From positions 1 through 15,733 of the forward strand of contig JBMNUL010000048.1 in assembly GCA_050946255.1 (NCBI GenBank): a stretch of 15,733 nt of DNA. The letters run 5' to 3'. Of the stretch, positions 6,181 through 14,113 are shown piece after piece. The notes under the pieces are model-generated. The model saw nothing but the letters and a program-made list of their open reading frames with translations. It was not told the origin of the DNA and made no database searches. The translations under genes and the position numbers were made by a program. Numbering within the stretch: the stretch's first letter is position 1; each line of letters starts with the position of its first letter. The DNA comes from JBMNUL01 sp050946255 (GTDB lineage Bacteria > Actinomycetota > Coriobacteriia > Coriobacteriales > CADBOM01).

Positions 6181-7086
6181 CTAATCGTCGAAATGGGAGC
6201 TTTCTCCGTTCAAGATCTCGTTGAAGTGGATCGGGTCGACTCCCTCGATTATCGGTTCGTTCTTGTTGAGCGCATCGATCTTGCCGATTTCCTCGTCGGT
6301 GAGGGGAGCGTCCAACATCTGCAAGTTGGACTTGATGTGCTCGGGGTTCGCGCTTTTCGGCAATGGCAGCACTCCAGATTGGATATGCCAGCCGATTATG
6401 ACCTGTGCGGGAGTGGCATCGTGGGCTTCTGCAATCTGAGCTACCACCGGGTCGGAAATGCAGCCTCCCCTTCCCAGTGGAGACCATGCCTCATATACGA
6501 TTCCATGCTCGCGGCAGTACTTTCTGGCGCTTTCGTAGCGAAGGTAGGGATGGTGCTCCATCTGGTCAACCACCGGCATCTCGTATCCGCGCTTTGCCAG
6601 CTCCTCGAGATGCTCTGGCAAGAAGTTGCAGACTCCGATTGACTTTACAAGCCCGTCCTCTTTCATCTCCATGAAGATTTCCCAGGTCTTTGGAAACGCG
6701 TCTCTCACGGGCCAGTGAATGAGAAGCATGTCGAGCTGGTCTATCCCAAGATCCCTCAGCGTCTCCTCTGCGGACTGTCTCACCGTTCCGTCGAGCTGCC
6801 TGTCGTTCCAGACCTTGCTGGAGATGAAGAGCTCGTCTCTATCGACATCAGTGCTGGATAATGCTTGGCCGACTCCCTTCTCGTCCCCATAGAACCTCGC
6901 ACAATCGATGAGCCTGTATCCGCATCCTATTGCAGCATCCACTGCAGTGCATGCAGTGCTGTCGTCCATGTTGAAAGTCCCGAATCCAATCTTCGGTATC
7001 TTCTGGCCATCAGAAAGGGTGTATCCGCCGGTTTTTCCAAAGTCCAATTTCAACGCCTCCAAATCAATTGGCCTCGGTTCTGTCAT
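6181..7086 (-). CDS. Aldo/keto reductase
   Basis: A 301-residue NAD(P)H-dependent reductase of the AKR superfamily. The catalytic tetrad is complete: Asp61 and Tyr66 (LIDCARFYGDE), Lys91 (FISSKVWND), His124 (MLLIHWPV). The C-terminal cofactor region has PLPKSANPEHIKSNL. The family reduces aldehydes, ketones or ketosugars; the closest style is the 2,5-diketogluconate/methylglyoxal reductase group, but the substrate is not determined. I chose the ATG at 7086 (MTEPRPIDLE). A longer frame starting at 7221 would add 45 unlikely residues. No SD precedes the chosen start, so it may be leaderless or start elsewhere. About 20 residues precede the usual family start. Divergent from the MFS gene. Confidence 0.85.
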   Translation of the reverse strand: MTEPRPIDLEALKLDFGKTGGYTLSDGQKIPKIGFGTFNMDDSTACTAVDAAIGCGYRLIDCARFYGDEKGVGQALSSTDVDRDELFISSKVWNDRQLDGTVRQSAEETLRDLGIDQLDMLLIHWPVRDAFPKTWEIFMEMKEDGLVKSIGVCNFLPEHLEELAKRGYEMPVVDQMEHHPYLRYESARKYCREHGIVYEAWSPLGRGGCISDPVVAQIAEAHDATPAQVIIGWHIQSGVLPLPKSANPEHIKSNLQMLDAPLTDEEIGKIDALNKNEPIIEGVDPIHFNEILNGESSHFDD

Positions 7087-7164
7087 GTTCGAATCGGCAC
7101 GAGAGTGTCGTCGGAAAAATGATACACCAGCTGTCCCTTGCCCCAATGTCCCCGTTTGCCGTTG

Positions 7165-7215
7165 GATAAAAAGCCATGCATCAGATGCGGAACTACAATC
7201 GGGTGGAACAAGGAG
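7165..7215 (+). promoter_or_regulatory. Candidate promoter, palindrome and SD for the MFS gene
   Basis: GGATAAAAAG (7164-7173) is a candidate TATA box about 55 nt before the TTG start. A short palindrome GCATC-A-GATGC (7178-7188) lies between it and the predicted transcription start, where a repressor could block transcription. AAGGAG (7210-7215) is a good SD with 9-nt spacing to TTG 7225. These are visual matches only. Confidence 0.35.
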
Positions 7216-7224
7216 AAACATCTA

Positions 7225-8487
7225 TTGCAAACGGTTAATGATAATTCTTCGGGTGTAATTTCCAATGGCAAGGTGACTATCTGGAGTCGTGCTTTCATCG
7301 CGCTTCTCCTTGTCAATTTCCTCAGGATGTTGGGACAATCGATTTCAAATACAATCGTCCCACTATTTGCATACGACCTCGGAGCGGTGGCATCTATGGT
7401 TGGATTCGTCTCGGGATCCTTTGCGATTACCGCCATGGCTATCCGCCCCTTTGCCGGTCCCGCGTTCGACAGCTTTTCCAAGACCAGGCTTTTCCTGTTG
7501 TTCGGTGTCATCTTGACTGTAGCCAGCTTCGGATACTCGTTGGCAAACACCATCCCGATGATCATCGTCATGCGCCTGATCCATGGAATTGGAGCCGGCT
7601 GTACTGGATCTTTGGGCATGGCCCTTGCCAGCGAGGTGTTGCCGATCGAGAAGATGAACAGCGGGATCAGCATCTATTCGATTTCGCAATCTGCCGCTCT
7701 GGCAATCGGCCCGGCTTTTGCAGTTTGGGCTGCCGATGCTTGGGGGTACAATACGACGTTCATCCTCACGGGAATCATCATGGCCGCATGTTGCGTGGTG
7801 GCGGGCTTGTTCGTCCAGGTTAAGGAGCCTGCCTCGAAACCACCTTATCAGCTCAAGTTGAGCAGGGCATTCTCCAAGAGGGCGATAATCATGTCCGTCA
7901 TTCTCATGCTCATGATGACCGCCTTCTCGTGCACGAATTCTTTCCTCGTGATTTACGGCAATCTACGGGGAGTCGACCAAATCGGCCTGTTCTTCACAGT
8001 GAACGCCATCTGCCTGATTGGAACTAGGCCGCTCTTCGGGAACATATCCGACAAATACGGAGCGTCCAAGGTCATCATCCCCACGATGGTGCTGTTCGCT
8101 GTCTCGTTCGTGGTGATCAGCCAGGCCACAACGCTTGCAGCATTCATAGTTGCCGCATTGGTTGCAGCGTGCGGGTTTGGTGCGGCCTCTCCGCTTGTGC
8201 AGGCGCTCGTGTTCAAGTGCGTTCCGCTGTCGCAGAGAGGGTCGGCCAGTAACACCAGCTTCTTGGGAATGGACGCCGGAAATCTCATCGGCCCCTACCT
8301 CGGTGGACTCGTGATCGAGGGTCTGAGGCCAGCGCTCGGGAGCGAGGTCGCTGCCTATTCGGGGATGTGGATGGTCATGCTCGCCCCGATTTTCCTTGGT
8401 CTTATCATTTTCGTCGCCAACCGCAGCAGGATCAGGAGATATGTTGCGGAAGCCGATGCTGAGAATGCGAAGGTGGAGGCAAAGTAG
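7225..8487 (+). CDS. Major facilitator superfamily (MFS) transporter
   Basis: A 420-residue integral membrane protein with about twelve hydrophobic segments. The first is ALLLVNFLRMLGQSISNTIVPLFAYDLG. MFS motif A-like loops occur twice: RPFAGPAFDSFSKTRLFL between helices 2 and 3, and RPLFGNISDKYGASKV between helices 8 and 9. The family exports or imports small solutes by proton coupling; this looks like a drug- or metabolite-efflux type, but the substrate is unknown. The TTG start is set by AAGGAG 9 nt upstream; the open frame extends further left, but those residues are hydrophilic and lack an SD. It is divergent from the aldo/keto reductase and convergent with the FAD oxidoreductase. Confidence 0.85.
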   Translation: MQTVNDNSSGVISNGKVTIWSRAFIALLLVNFLRMLGQSISNTIVPLFAYDLGAVASMVGFVSGSFAITAMAIRPFAGPAFDSFSKTRLFLLFGVILTVASFGYSLANTIPMIIVMRLIHGIGAGCTGSLGMALASEVLPIEKMNSGISIYSISQSAALAIGPAFAVWAADAWGYNTTFILTGIIMAACCVVAGLFVQVKEPASKPPYQLKLSRAFSKRAIIMSVILMLMMTAFSCTNSFLVIYGNLRGVDQIGLFFTVNAICLIGTRPLFGNISDKYGASKVIIPTMVLFAVSFVVISQATTLAAFIVAALVAACGFGAASPLVQALVFKCVPLSQRGSASNTSFLGMDAGNLIGPYLGGLVIEGLRPALGSEVAAYSGMWMVMLAPIFLGLIIFVANRSRIRRYVAEADAENAKVEAK

Positions 8488-8491
8488 CAGC

Positions 8492-8518
8492 TGGGCCGGA
8501 CCAAGAAGGTCTGGCCCA
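8492..8518. terminator. 11-bp stem-loop between convergent MFS and FAD oxidoreductase genes
   Basis: TGGGCCGGACC (8492-8502), loop AAGAA, GGTCTGGCCCA (8508-8518) pair fully, with one G-U. It begins 5 nt after the MFS stop; the opposing gene ends at 8573. As with the stem-loop at 2202, no T-run follows on either strand. Confidence 0.55.
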
Positions 8519-8572
8519 ATGATTTGATGTGTTCGGACGAGCAAGGTCTGCGGTGATGACCGGGCATCGGCG

Positions 8573-10105
8573 TTAGGCTTGGAAGCTCATCGTCCCGTCT
8601 TCTCCCATTATCATCGCCATGTCCCCGCCGATGATGACCTTGCCCTTCATGTCGCGGTTTCTGGCCCAGTATCCCTCCAGCGGCTTGTCGAGCGGCACTC
8701 CCTGCTCCTTCTGCATCTCGCGCACGGCCCGGCCGTCGACATCCCTGGCAAACGGGATTCCCTCCTTCAGACATAGCGCAGCGGCATTTCCAGCAGCCTG
8801 TCCCATGGTCATGCTCGTAGCGACGACCCTCACTGCCCCGACGGCGTGCCAGTCTGCCGAGAGACACCTTCCGGCAACGAAGAGGTTGTCCACGTCGCGT
8901 GCTATCAGCGACCGCAAAGGAATCTCGCAGAAGCACCTCGGGTTCTGCCTGACCTCGTAGCCACCCATCGGGGCAAACGGGTGCATCTTGAGGTTGTCGT
9001 CGTCCTGAGATGGGCGGCAGATGGCGTTTTCGGGTTCATGGTCGAGGTGGATGTGGCGCATTGCCGTCTCGGTGTTGCATGTTGGATGGTGGGAGTCGAG
9101 AACCTCGGGGAATATGACCACGCCGTCATCGAACTTGCGCGCCGAGCAGATGTCCTCGGATGTGAGCACGTACTCTCCGACTACCCTGCGTCCCTCGCGA
9201 GTGCCGATCTGATCTCCCATGTGCTCGAGCTTGCAGTTGCCGAACCCCGGCACATACTTCCTCAGGAATTCGGTGAACAGGATGACCTTGTTGTGCTGGT
9301 CCACGATCTGTCGCGTGAGGTCCTCCGGGCTGGTGTTGTGGCAGTAGTAGCTGTGCGTGGCGTCGAGGCAGACGTCCATGCAGCTCTCATCGAAGCTGCC
9401 CACAATCGGGTAGATGAGGTTCCCGGGGGAGAGCATCTCTGGTAGGAACCCATCCTCTATCGCCTTCATTTGCAGGTACTGGAGAAACAACGGACGCTTT
9501 TCCGGATCTTGGTCCCTGGTTTTCTCGAAGTAGAGCTTCTCGGCTTCCTTGTATTGCTTCATATCGACGTAGCCGAGCCTGAAGCCAAGGGACGAGGACT
9601 CGTTGAGCCCCATGAACTCCGCGCCTCCGACCTCGCAAGGAGCTCCGGCAGCACTCGCCACGGTGGCATCTCCGGTGCAGTCGATCACGAACTTCGCACG
9701 AATGTCCATCATCCCGTTCAACGTGTACACGGCGACATCTTCGATACGGCCGTCCTCGACCCCGGCCTCGGCGACGTGCGCACCGTAGATGAAGCGAACT
9801 CCTGACTGGATGAGCATATGCTCGAACATCACCTTGGCCTTCTCCGGCTCAACTGCGGGAAGGTGGGGCTTCAGCACCGCATCGCCCTGAGCTGCCAGGC
9901 GCTCGACCCATTCCCTGCAGATGCCGTCGACATGTCCGGCAATCCCGGTGATGTACCCATTGGTGCAGATCCCGCCCAATGATTCACGTTTTTCCAAGAG
10001 GAGCACCCTTGCGCCCTGTCTAGCTGCGGCGATTGCCGCAGACACCCCTGCAACTCCTCCTCCGCAGACGAGCACGTCTACGTTGTAGTCAGTGGTAACG
10101 TTCAT
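8573..10105 (-). CDS. FAD-dependent oxidoreductase (FAD_oxidored family)
   Basis: A 510-residue flavoprotein. The N-terminal Rossmann motif is VDVLVCGGGVAGVSAAIAAA (residues 9-28), followed by LLLEKRESLGGICTNG. A middle FAD-contacting segment is VIDCTGDATVASAAGAP (about 142-158). The C-terminal part is NLFVAGRCLSADWHAVGAVRVVATSMTMGQAAGNAAAL (about 415-452). This arrangement matches the FAD_oxidored family, common in gut anaerobes and usually annotated only as FAD-dependent oxidoreductase; the substrate is unknown. No signal peptide is visible, so it is cytoplasmic. The ATG has a strong SD (GAGGAGAAG). It forms a single-gene unit with 212 nt upstream before PAP2. Confidence 0.85.
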   Translation of the reverse strand: MNVTTDYNVDVLVCGGGVAGVSAAIAAARQGARVLLLEKRESLGGICTNGYITGIAGHVDGICREWVERLAAQGDAVLKPHLPAVEPEKAKVMFEHMLIQSGVRFIYGAHVAEAGVEDGRIEDVAVYTLNGMMDIRAKFVIDCTGDATVASAAGAPCEVGGAEFMGLNESSSLGFRLGYVDMKQYKEAEKLYFEKTRDQDPEKRPLFLQYLQMKAIEDGFLPEMLSPGNLIYPIVGSFDESCMDVCLDATHSYYCHNTSPEDLTRQIVDQHNKVILFTEFLRKYVPGFGNCKLEHMGDQIGTREGRRVVGEYVLTSEDICSARKFDDGVVIFPEVLDSHHPTCNTETAMRHIHLDHEPENAICRPSQDDDNLKMHPFAPMGGYEVRQNPRCFCEIPLRSLIARDVDNLFVAGRCLSADWHAVGAVRVVATSMTMGQAAGNAAALCLKEGIPFARDVDGRAVREMQKEQGVPLDKPLEGYWARNRDMKGKVIIGGDMAMIMGEDGTMSFQA

Positions 10106-10317
10106 TTCTTCTCCTCTTCGATAGCGGGCTTCGATATTTACGATCGGTGCAAAGCCGTCTCATCTGGGTATTACGAAAATGGGCGGACACAACCGGAAAT
10201 TCCCCATCCTGTTCCCACGGCTCAATATAGCACACCGCGAGCCGTCGCGCTACCGTCGAACATGAATGTGGGGAATGTGGGTTTCGCCGGGCATGTGACC
10301 CGGTCATCCTGAATACA

Positions 10318-10812
10318 TTAGATGAAGAAGAACAATATGCACCCGACCGCGGTTCCGATCAGGGCACCGCACACGACGTCTTTCGGAAAATGCACGCCGA
10401 ACATCACACGCGACCATGCCATCTCGACTCCGGCGGCAAGCAGCACTATCCCCACTGGGAGGCAGAAGGAAAGCCAGCACATCGCGATCAGGAATATCGA
10501 GAAGATGTGCCTGCTCGGAAACGACTTTCCAACCGTGGACTTTTTCACCAGCGGGTCAATGTCCAGGGACTCATAGGGACGTGGGGCATTGTAGAGATAT
10601 CGGAATGCGGACACGGCGGCAAACCCGATGCCTGGGACAAGGATGTAGGGAACGAGATTCCAAGGGTCTTGCAGTCCAACTAGCAAGAGCAACAGCGGAT
10701 AAAGGACGTAACACGTCCACTTGGCTGCCTTGTTGAAGAGAACGAGCGCCCGGAGCCTGTCCGGGTGCTCGCGTAGTCCCCTCGTCCATTTTTCGTAGCT
10801 GACCTCGTCCAT
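10318..10812 (-). CDS. PAP2-family membrane phosphatase
   Basis: A 164-residue membrane protein carrying the three phosphatidic acid phosphatase signature motifs: Arg71-x6-Arg78-Pro79 (RYLYNAPRP, with Arg replacing the first Lys), PSRH (99-102), and SRVMFGVHFPKD (134-145) with catalytic His141 and Asp145. Hydrophobic segments at about 30-47, 55-70, 105-130 and 146-164 suit the membrane-embedded PAP2 fold. The family dephosphorylates lipid phosphates or isoprenyl pyrophosphates (as in undecaprenyl or dolichyl carrier recycling). I chose ATG 10812, with GAAGGCGG just upstream; GTG 10824 in frame is an alternative without an SD. Only 28 nt separate it from the rhodanese-like gene, so the two are probably cotranscribed. 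Confidence 0.85.
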   Translation of the reverse strand: MDEVSYEKWTRGLREHPDRLRALVLFNKAAKWTCYVLYPLLLLLVGLQDPWNLVPYILVPGIGFAAVSAFRYLYNAPRPYESLDIDPLVKKSTVGKSFPSRHIFSIFLIAMCWLSFCLPVGIVLLAAGVEMAWSRVMFGVHFPKDVVCGALIGTAVGCILFFFI

Positions 10813-10840
10813 GGCCGCCTTCACGGTTCGAGCCGGTTTG

Positions 10841-11457
10841 TCATTTAATTGGGGTGAGGCTAGAGAAGTCGACGTCGAGAATGTTCAGGCCATCGATATT
10901 GAACGTCCTGTTCCCATCGGCGTCACGCCCGACGACATTGACCTTGTTGTCCCCGTCGTAGCCCCATGCACCTCCGATATTGTAGAGCAGGTTCGGGTCC
11001 CAACCGAGCTTTGTGAGCATCGAGCGCGTCATAGTCGCGTATCCTCCGGCACCGCACATCAAGAATATCGGCTTGTCCTTCGGGAAGAGCCTCTCGAGAA
11101 TCTCCATGGATTCCTCGTAGCAGGGAACAACATTCACGGCATCGGCCTCTCCCTCATAGGTGATGTCGAAGAGGTGGTCGCCATCGTAGATGTTTCCAAC
11201 TGGCATGTTCCCAACCCGATGAGCGGCAGGGGAGTGATGTCGAATCCATCGATCATCACGGTGAGGTCGGGATCTCCTCCAATTGAGCCGAAGTCTGCAG
11301 TGTCGCAGAGCATGCGCATGTCTCGATAGACCACGCCGTCGATTCCCAGGTAGTCGTCGATCGTGGCCATGTTGATGTTCCTGTCGACTCCAAACATCTC
11401 GTCCATGTTGGGATCGGGAGCTGGCAGATCGCTGATGTTCTTGGAACTAGAGCTCAT
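10841..11457 (-). pseudogene. Rhodanese-like protein gene split by a frameshift
   Basis: Two overlapping frames together make one protein of about 205 residues. The first (from 11457, strong SD GAGGAGG) reads MSSSSKNISDLPAPDPNMDE and continues to DITPLPLIGLG. The second (from about 11206) continues MPVGNIYDGDHLFDITYEGE through PIFLMCGAGGYATMTRSMLTKLGW to the stop at 10841. The switch needs a -1 shift near 11205-11215. After that point the first frame turns into low-quality Ser/Thr sequence and ends at 11134. The CGAGGYA loop after a hydrophobic strand, with YRDMRM earlier, resembles a rhodanese fold (sulfurtransferase-like, catalytic Cys), but the usual DxR and CxxGxR details are altered. It may be a real mutation, a sequencing error or, less likely, programmed frameshifting. 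It lies upstream of PAP2. Confidence 0.7.
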
Positions 11458-11675
11458 GGAATCCTCCTCACCTTCAAAAATTGAACCATTTACAGATTAG
11501 CCGTTTTGGCTCTCCAATGCGATTGCATCTGTTGAAAATCCACGTTTGACATGCCAGGTCTTTAGATGCGGTCAGGGGATGGGTTTCGTTAGGAGAATCC
11601 TCTAGGGAAATTCGACGCCGCCCCAACGCCGTTAGAAAAATTCTTTAAAATCTACCATCCCGATAGGCGATGTGT

Positions 11676-11746
11676 GTATATAATGTATACCAAAACGGTA
11701 GGCTAACTCTAAAGGTTGATTCTGAATCGGATGCTCGGTCTAGGAG
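11676..11746 (+). promoter_or_regulatory. Promoter with TATATAAT and SD for the amidotransferase gene
   Basis: TATATAAT (11677-11684) sits inside an imperfect palindrome GTATA-TAATG-TATAC (11676-11690), about 79 nt before the GTG start. AGGAG (11742-11746) is a proper SD 9 nt before GTG 11756, and would abut the in-frame ATG at 11747, which argues against that ATG. The rest of the 298-nt divergent gap (11458-11755) shows no gene. Confidence 0.45.
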
Positions 11747-11755
11747 ATGAGAAGG

Positions 11756-12526
11756 GTGTGCGAGCTGTTCGCCGTGAATTCCAAGGAGCCGGTGAGGTTG
11801 AATGGCTACCTCGAGGAGTTCTACTCCCACAGTGTCAGGCATCCCCATGGTTGGGGAGCGTCCTGGATGCGCGACGGCAGGGCCGAGCTCGTAAAGGAGC
11901 CGTTGCGGGCCATTGACTCTGAAGCCAATTCCGAGTTCCTGAGCGGTGAGATCCTCGAGTCCCATTTGATAGCGCACATCCGAAACGCAAGTCACGGCGC
12001 TCTCGACTATTCGAATTGCCATCCGTTCATTGGGGAGGACATATACGGAAACGAGTGGATGCTCGCACACAACGGCAATGTCTTCAACTGGAGCCTGCTC
12101 GCTGGATACGACGAGTGGGAGACCGGCGAGACTGACAGCGAGTGCGTGATGATGCTCCTGATGGATGTTCTCGAGAACGCCGCACTGCGTGCTGGTAACT
12201 TGGAATTCGATGTGCGCTTCCGAGCGCTGGCTGGCGCGATAGACCAGCTCTCCAACGGCAACAAGGTGAATCTGATAATGGACGACGGCACATACACCTA
12301 CGTTCACACAAACACGTTGGAAAGCACCCTCAAGGTGAAGCATCTGCCCGGAACGGCGCTGTTCAGCACCACTGCGCTAGACGATGGGATTTGGGAACAG
12401 GTTCCGCGCTGCAGGCTCTTGGCCTATCGCGATGGGGAGCTGGTCATGACATCCCACGTGCACCGAAACCTCATCATAGATGGGATGCAGGATTATCCCA
12501 AGCCCTTGAAGAACTGCGTGGCATGA
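11756..12526 (+). CDS. Class II glutamine amidotransferase (YafJ/GATase_4-like)
   Basis: A 256-residue stand-alone Ntn-type glutaminase domain. The GTG start at 11756 places Cys at position 2 (MCELFAVN), as required for the N-terminal nucleophile after Met removal, and the SD spacing supports it. Other family residues are Arg76 (AHIRNAS), His89 (NCHPF), Asn106-Gly107 (LAHNGNV) and Asp127 (GETDSECV). It resembles YafJ-type proteins, which share the glutaminase fold of GlmS, PurF and glutamate synthase but lack a synthase domain. The acceptor of the ammonia is unknown. A glutamate synthase FMN subunit lies at the other end of the window, but nothing links them. It is divergent from the rhodanese-like gene and convergent with niaR. 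Confidence 0.85.
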   Translation: MCELFAVNSKEPVRLNGYLEEFYSHSVRHPHGWGASWMRDGRAELVKEPLRAIDSEANSEFLSGEILESHLIAHIRNASHGALDYSNCHPFIGEDIYGNEWMLAHNGNVFNWSLLAGYDEWETGETDSECVMMLLMDVLENAALRAGNLEFDVRFRALAGAIDQLSNGNKVNLIMDDGTYTYVHTNTLESTLKVKHLPGTALFSTTALDDGIWEQVPRCRLLAYRDGELVMTSHVHRNLIIDGMQDYPKPLKNCVA

Positions 12527-12572
12527 GAATTCATACGGTTTAATGGCCTGCCATACGGGTCAATAACCCTCG

Positions 12573-12617
12573 AATCGGCAGTAAGGAATCGGCAGTTAGT
12601 GGTATCCCGCGCCGGGA
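12573..12617. repeat. Short repeats in the convergent gap after the amidotransferase
   Basis: The 108-nt gap holds a direct repeat AATCGGCAGT (12573-12582 and 12587-12596) and a small hairpin TCCCG-CGC-CGGGA (12605-12617). The hairpin could help end either convergent transcript, but there is no T-run. Weak evidence. Confidence 0.25.
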
Positions 12618-12634
12618 GATCCCGAGCTGAAAAA

Positions 12635-13168
12635 CTAGATTGTTCCCACCTCGTATGGCATGAAGTCGACCAGATAGCCCTTGTCGGCGAGCATCTTCTC
12701 GATCTCGTCGAGGGTCTCCTCGCTATCTGCCGAGATGTGGTGGAAGTGATATCCGGAGGTTATCCTGCTAAGGGGAGATGACTTGCCAGAGGCAATCTGA
12801 TCGAGGAACCTCTCCACGTCCTTCCGGCACTTGACGTTGAGCGGGGCGCTCATCTTGCCGTATGTGCGGTGGTTGATGATGACGTCCACGACGGTTCCGC
12901 CAAGGTCGACGATCGAGTTCAGCTCATCTTCGGTCTGCTCCTCGGTGTGGCAGACCTTCACGAGCATCGTCTGCTCTTTGGGTTTCTCGAGGATATACCC
13001 GTAATGAGTCGAGGAAATCGGATTTCCCTGGGTTCTAAGCAGCGCGATGTCCTGCACCACGACTTGTCTGCTCACCCCGGTCTTCTTTCCAATCTGGGTT
13101 CCGGAGATGGGGCCTTCCGCATTGCGCAGCATCTCGAGTATCGCCTTCCTGCGCTCGTTTCCAGTCAT
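12635..13168 (-). CDS. niaR: NiaR-type niacin-responsive transcriptional repressor (HTH + 3H domain)
   Basis: A 177-residue regulator. Residues 5-60 are a winged helix-turn-helix (RRKAILEMLRNAEGPISGTQIGKKTGVSRQVVVQDIALLR). Residues 65-177 are the 3H domain. Its metal-binding residues are all present with the spacing known from Thermotoga NiaR: His74, Glu82, His141 and His143 (YHFHH). In that family, nicotinic acid binding promotes repression of NAD synthesis or niacin uptake genes. It is the last gene after nadC on the same strand, which fits autoregulated control of the nad operon. The start is set by AAAGGAG 7-8 nt before ATG 13168; an in-frame ATG directly after the nadC stop would add 30 residues foreign to the family. 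The operator is probably upstream of nadA, outside the window. Confidence 0.85.
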   Translation of the reverse strand: MTGNERRKAILEMLRNAEGPISGTQIGKKTGVSRQVVVQDIALLRTQGNPISSTHYGYILEKPKEQTMLVKVCHTEEQTEDELNSIVDLGGTVVDVIINHRTYGKMSAPLNVKCRKDVERFLDQIASGKSSPLSRITSGYHFHHISADSEETLDEIEKMLADKGYLVDFMPYEVGTI

Positions 13169-13258
13169 TTTCCCATCTCCTTTCCAAATGGTGCCAGACG
13201 CGATCCCGTGCTGATAGCCGCTTCTGCGCCGTACCGTGGATATTCCGACCGAGGACAT

Positions 13259-14113
13259 TTATGCCCCCAGCTCGATGTTCTTCAGGCTTATGTCTAGGAT
13301 ACCAGCAGAATGGGTGATGGCGCCGCACGAAACGTAGTCGATTCCAAGTCCTGCGAGGTTACCGACGTTTTCCAGCGTCACATTTCCCGAACATTCGACT
13401 TGGGCTCTGCCACCAATTATCTGAACTGCCCTCTCCATGTCGTCTCGGCCCATGTTGTCGAGCATTATTATGTCTGCTCCCGCGCTGACGGCCTCCTCGA
13501 CTTGGTCCAGGGTCTCGGCCTCGACCTCGACCTTGCAGGTGTAGGGCGCCCTTGCCCTGGCTGCGGATACCGCGTTGGCAATCCCGCCCGCCGCGGCGAT
13601 GTGGTTGTCTTTCAACATCACAGCGTCCGACAAGTTGAACCTGTGGTTGACTGCCCCGCCGATGCGGGAAGCGTACTTCTCGAATATCCTCATGCCGGGA
13701 GTCGTCTTGCGCGTGTCAAGGAGGACGATGCCCGTTCCCTTCAGGGCATTCGACATCTTGCGTGCGTAGGTGGCTATCCCGCTCATGTGCTGCAGGTAGT
13801 TGAGAGCAGTGCGCTCTCCGGAGAGGATGGTCCTCACGTCTCCCTCGACGACTGCCAATAGCTGGCCGGACTTCACATCTTCTCCGTCCGAGGCCTTGGC
13901 CTCCACCACTGAGCTCGGATCCAGAATCTGGAAGACTCGCTCGAAGACCCACATCCCGGCAAGTGTCCCGTCCTGCTTGCAGATTAGTTGTGCGGAACCC
14001 AACCTCTTTTCCGGCATCACGGCGTCCGTGCTGAGATCTCCCGCGTTCATGTCCTCCTGAAGTGAGAACCTGATGTGCCTGTCAGCCGCGAGCAGCATTG
14101 AGGGCGATGCCAT
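13259..14113 (-). CDS. nadC: Quinolinate phosphoribosyltransferase (nicotinate-nucleotide pyrophosphorylase)
   Basis: A 284-residue enzyme converting quinolinate and PRPP to nicotinate mononucleotide, CO2 and pyrophosphate. Signature segments are complete: RTALNYLQHMSGIAT (Arg101), LLDTRKTTPGMRIFEKYA (131-148), GGAVNHRFNLSDAVMLKDNH (152-171), KVEVEAETLDQ (194-204), DIIMLDNM, ECSGNV and GIDYVSCGAITHS (phosphate-binding loops). The start is ATG 14113, with AGGAGG 6 nt upstream, which makes the gene overlap the end of nadB by 32 nt. The longer open frame to 14194 is an arginine-rich shadow of nadB. Overlap indicates translational coupling within the nad operon. Confidence 0.93.
   Translation of the reverse strand: MASPSMLLAADRHIRFSLQEDMNAGDLSTDAVMPEKRLGSAQLICKQDGTLAGMWVFERVFQILDPSSVVEAKASDGEDVKSGQLLAVVEGDVRTILSGERTALNYLQHMSGIATYARKMSNALKGTGIVLLDTRKTTPGMRIFEKYASRIGGAVNHRFNLSDAVMLKDNHIAAAGGIANAVSAARARAPYTCKVEVEAETLDQVEEAVSAGADIIMLDNMGRDDMERAVQIIGGRAQVECSGNVTLENVGNLAGLGIDYVSCGAITHSAGILDISLKNIELGA

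Noticed and set aside
7087..7095. tRNA T-loop-like GTTCGAATC
   Set aside because: No matching acceptor, D or anticodon arms lie around it on either strand.
11195..11215. Programmed -1 frameshift in the rhodanese-like gene
   Set aside because: No proper X-XXY-YYZ slippery heptamer is seen in the correct phase, and no obvious downstream pseudoknot; mutation or sequencing error is simpler.
12605..12617. Intrinsic terminator between amidotransferase and niaR
   Set aside because: The stem is only 5 bp with no T-run; kept only as a weak note.
13169..13258. N-terminal extension of NiaR from the ATG directly after the nadC stop
   Set aside because: The added 30 residues do not belong to the family, and ATG 13168 has a strong SD at correct spacing.
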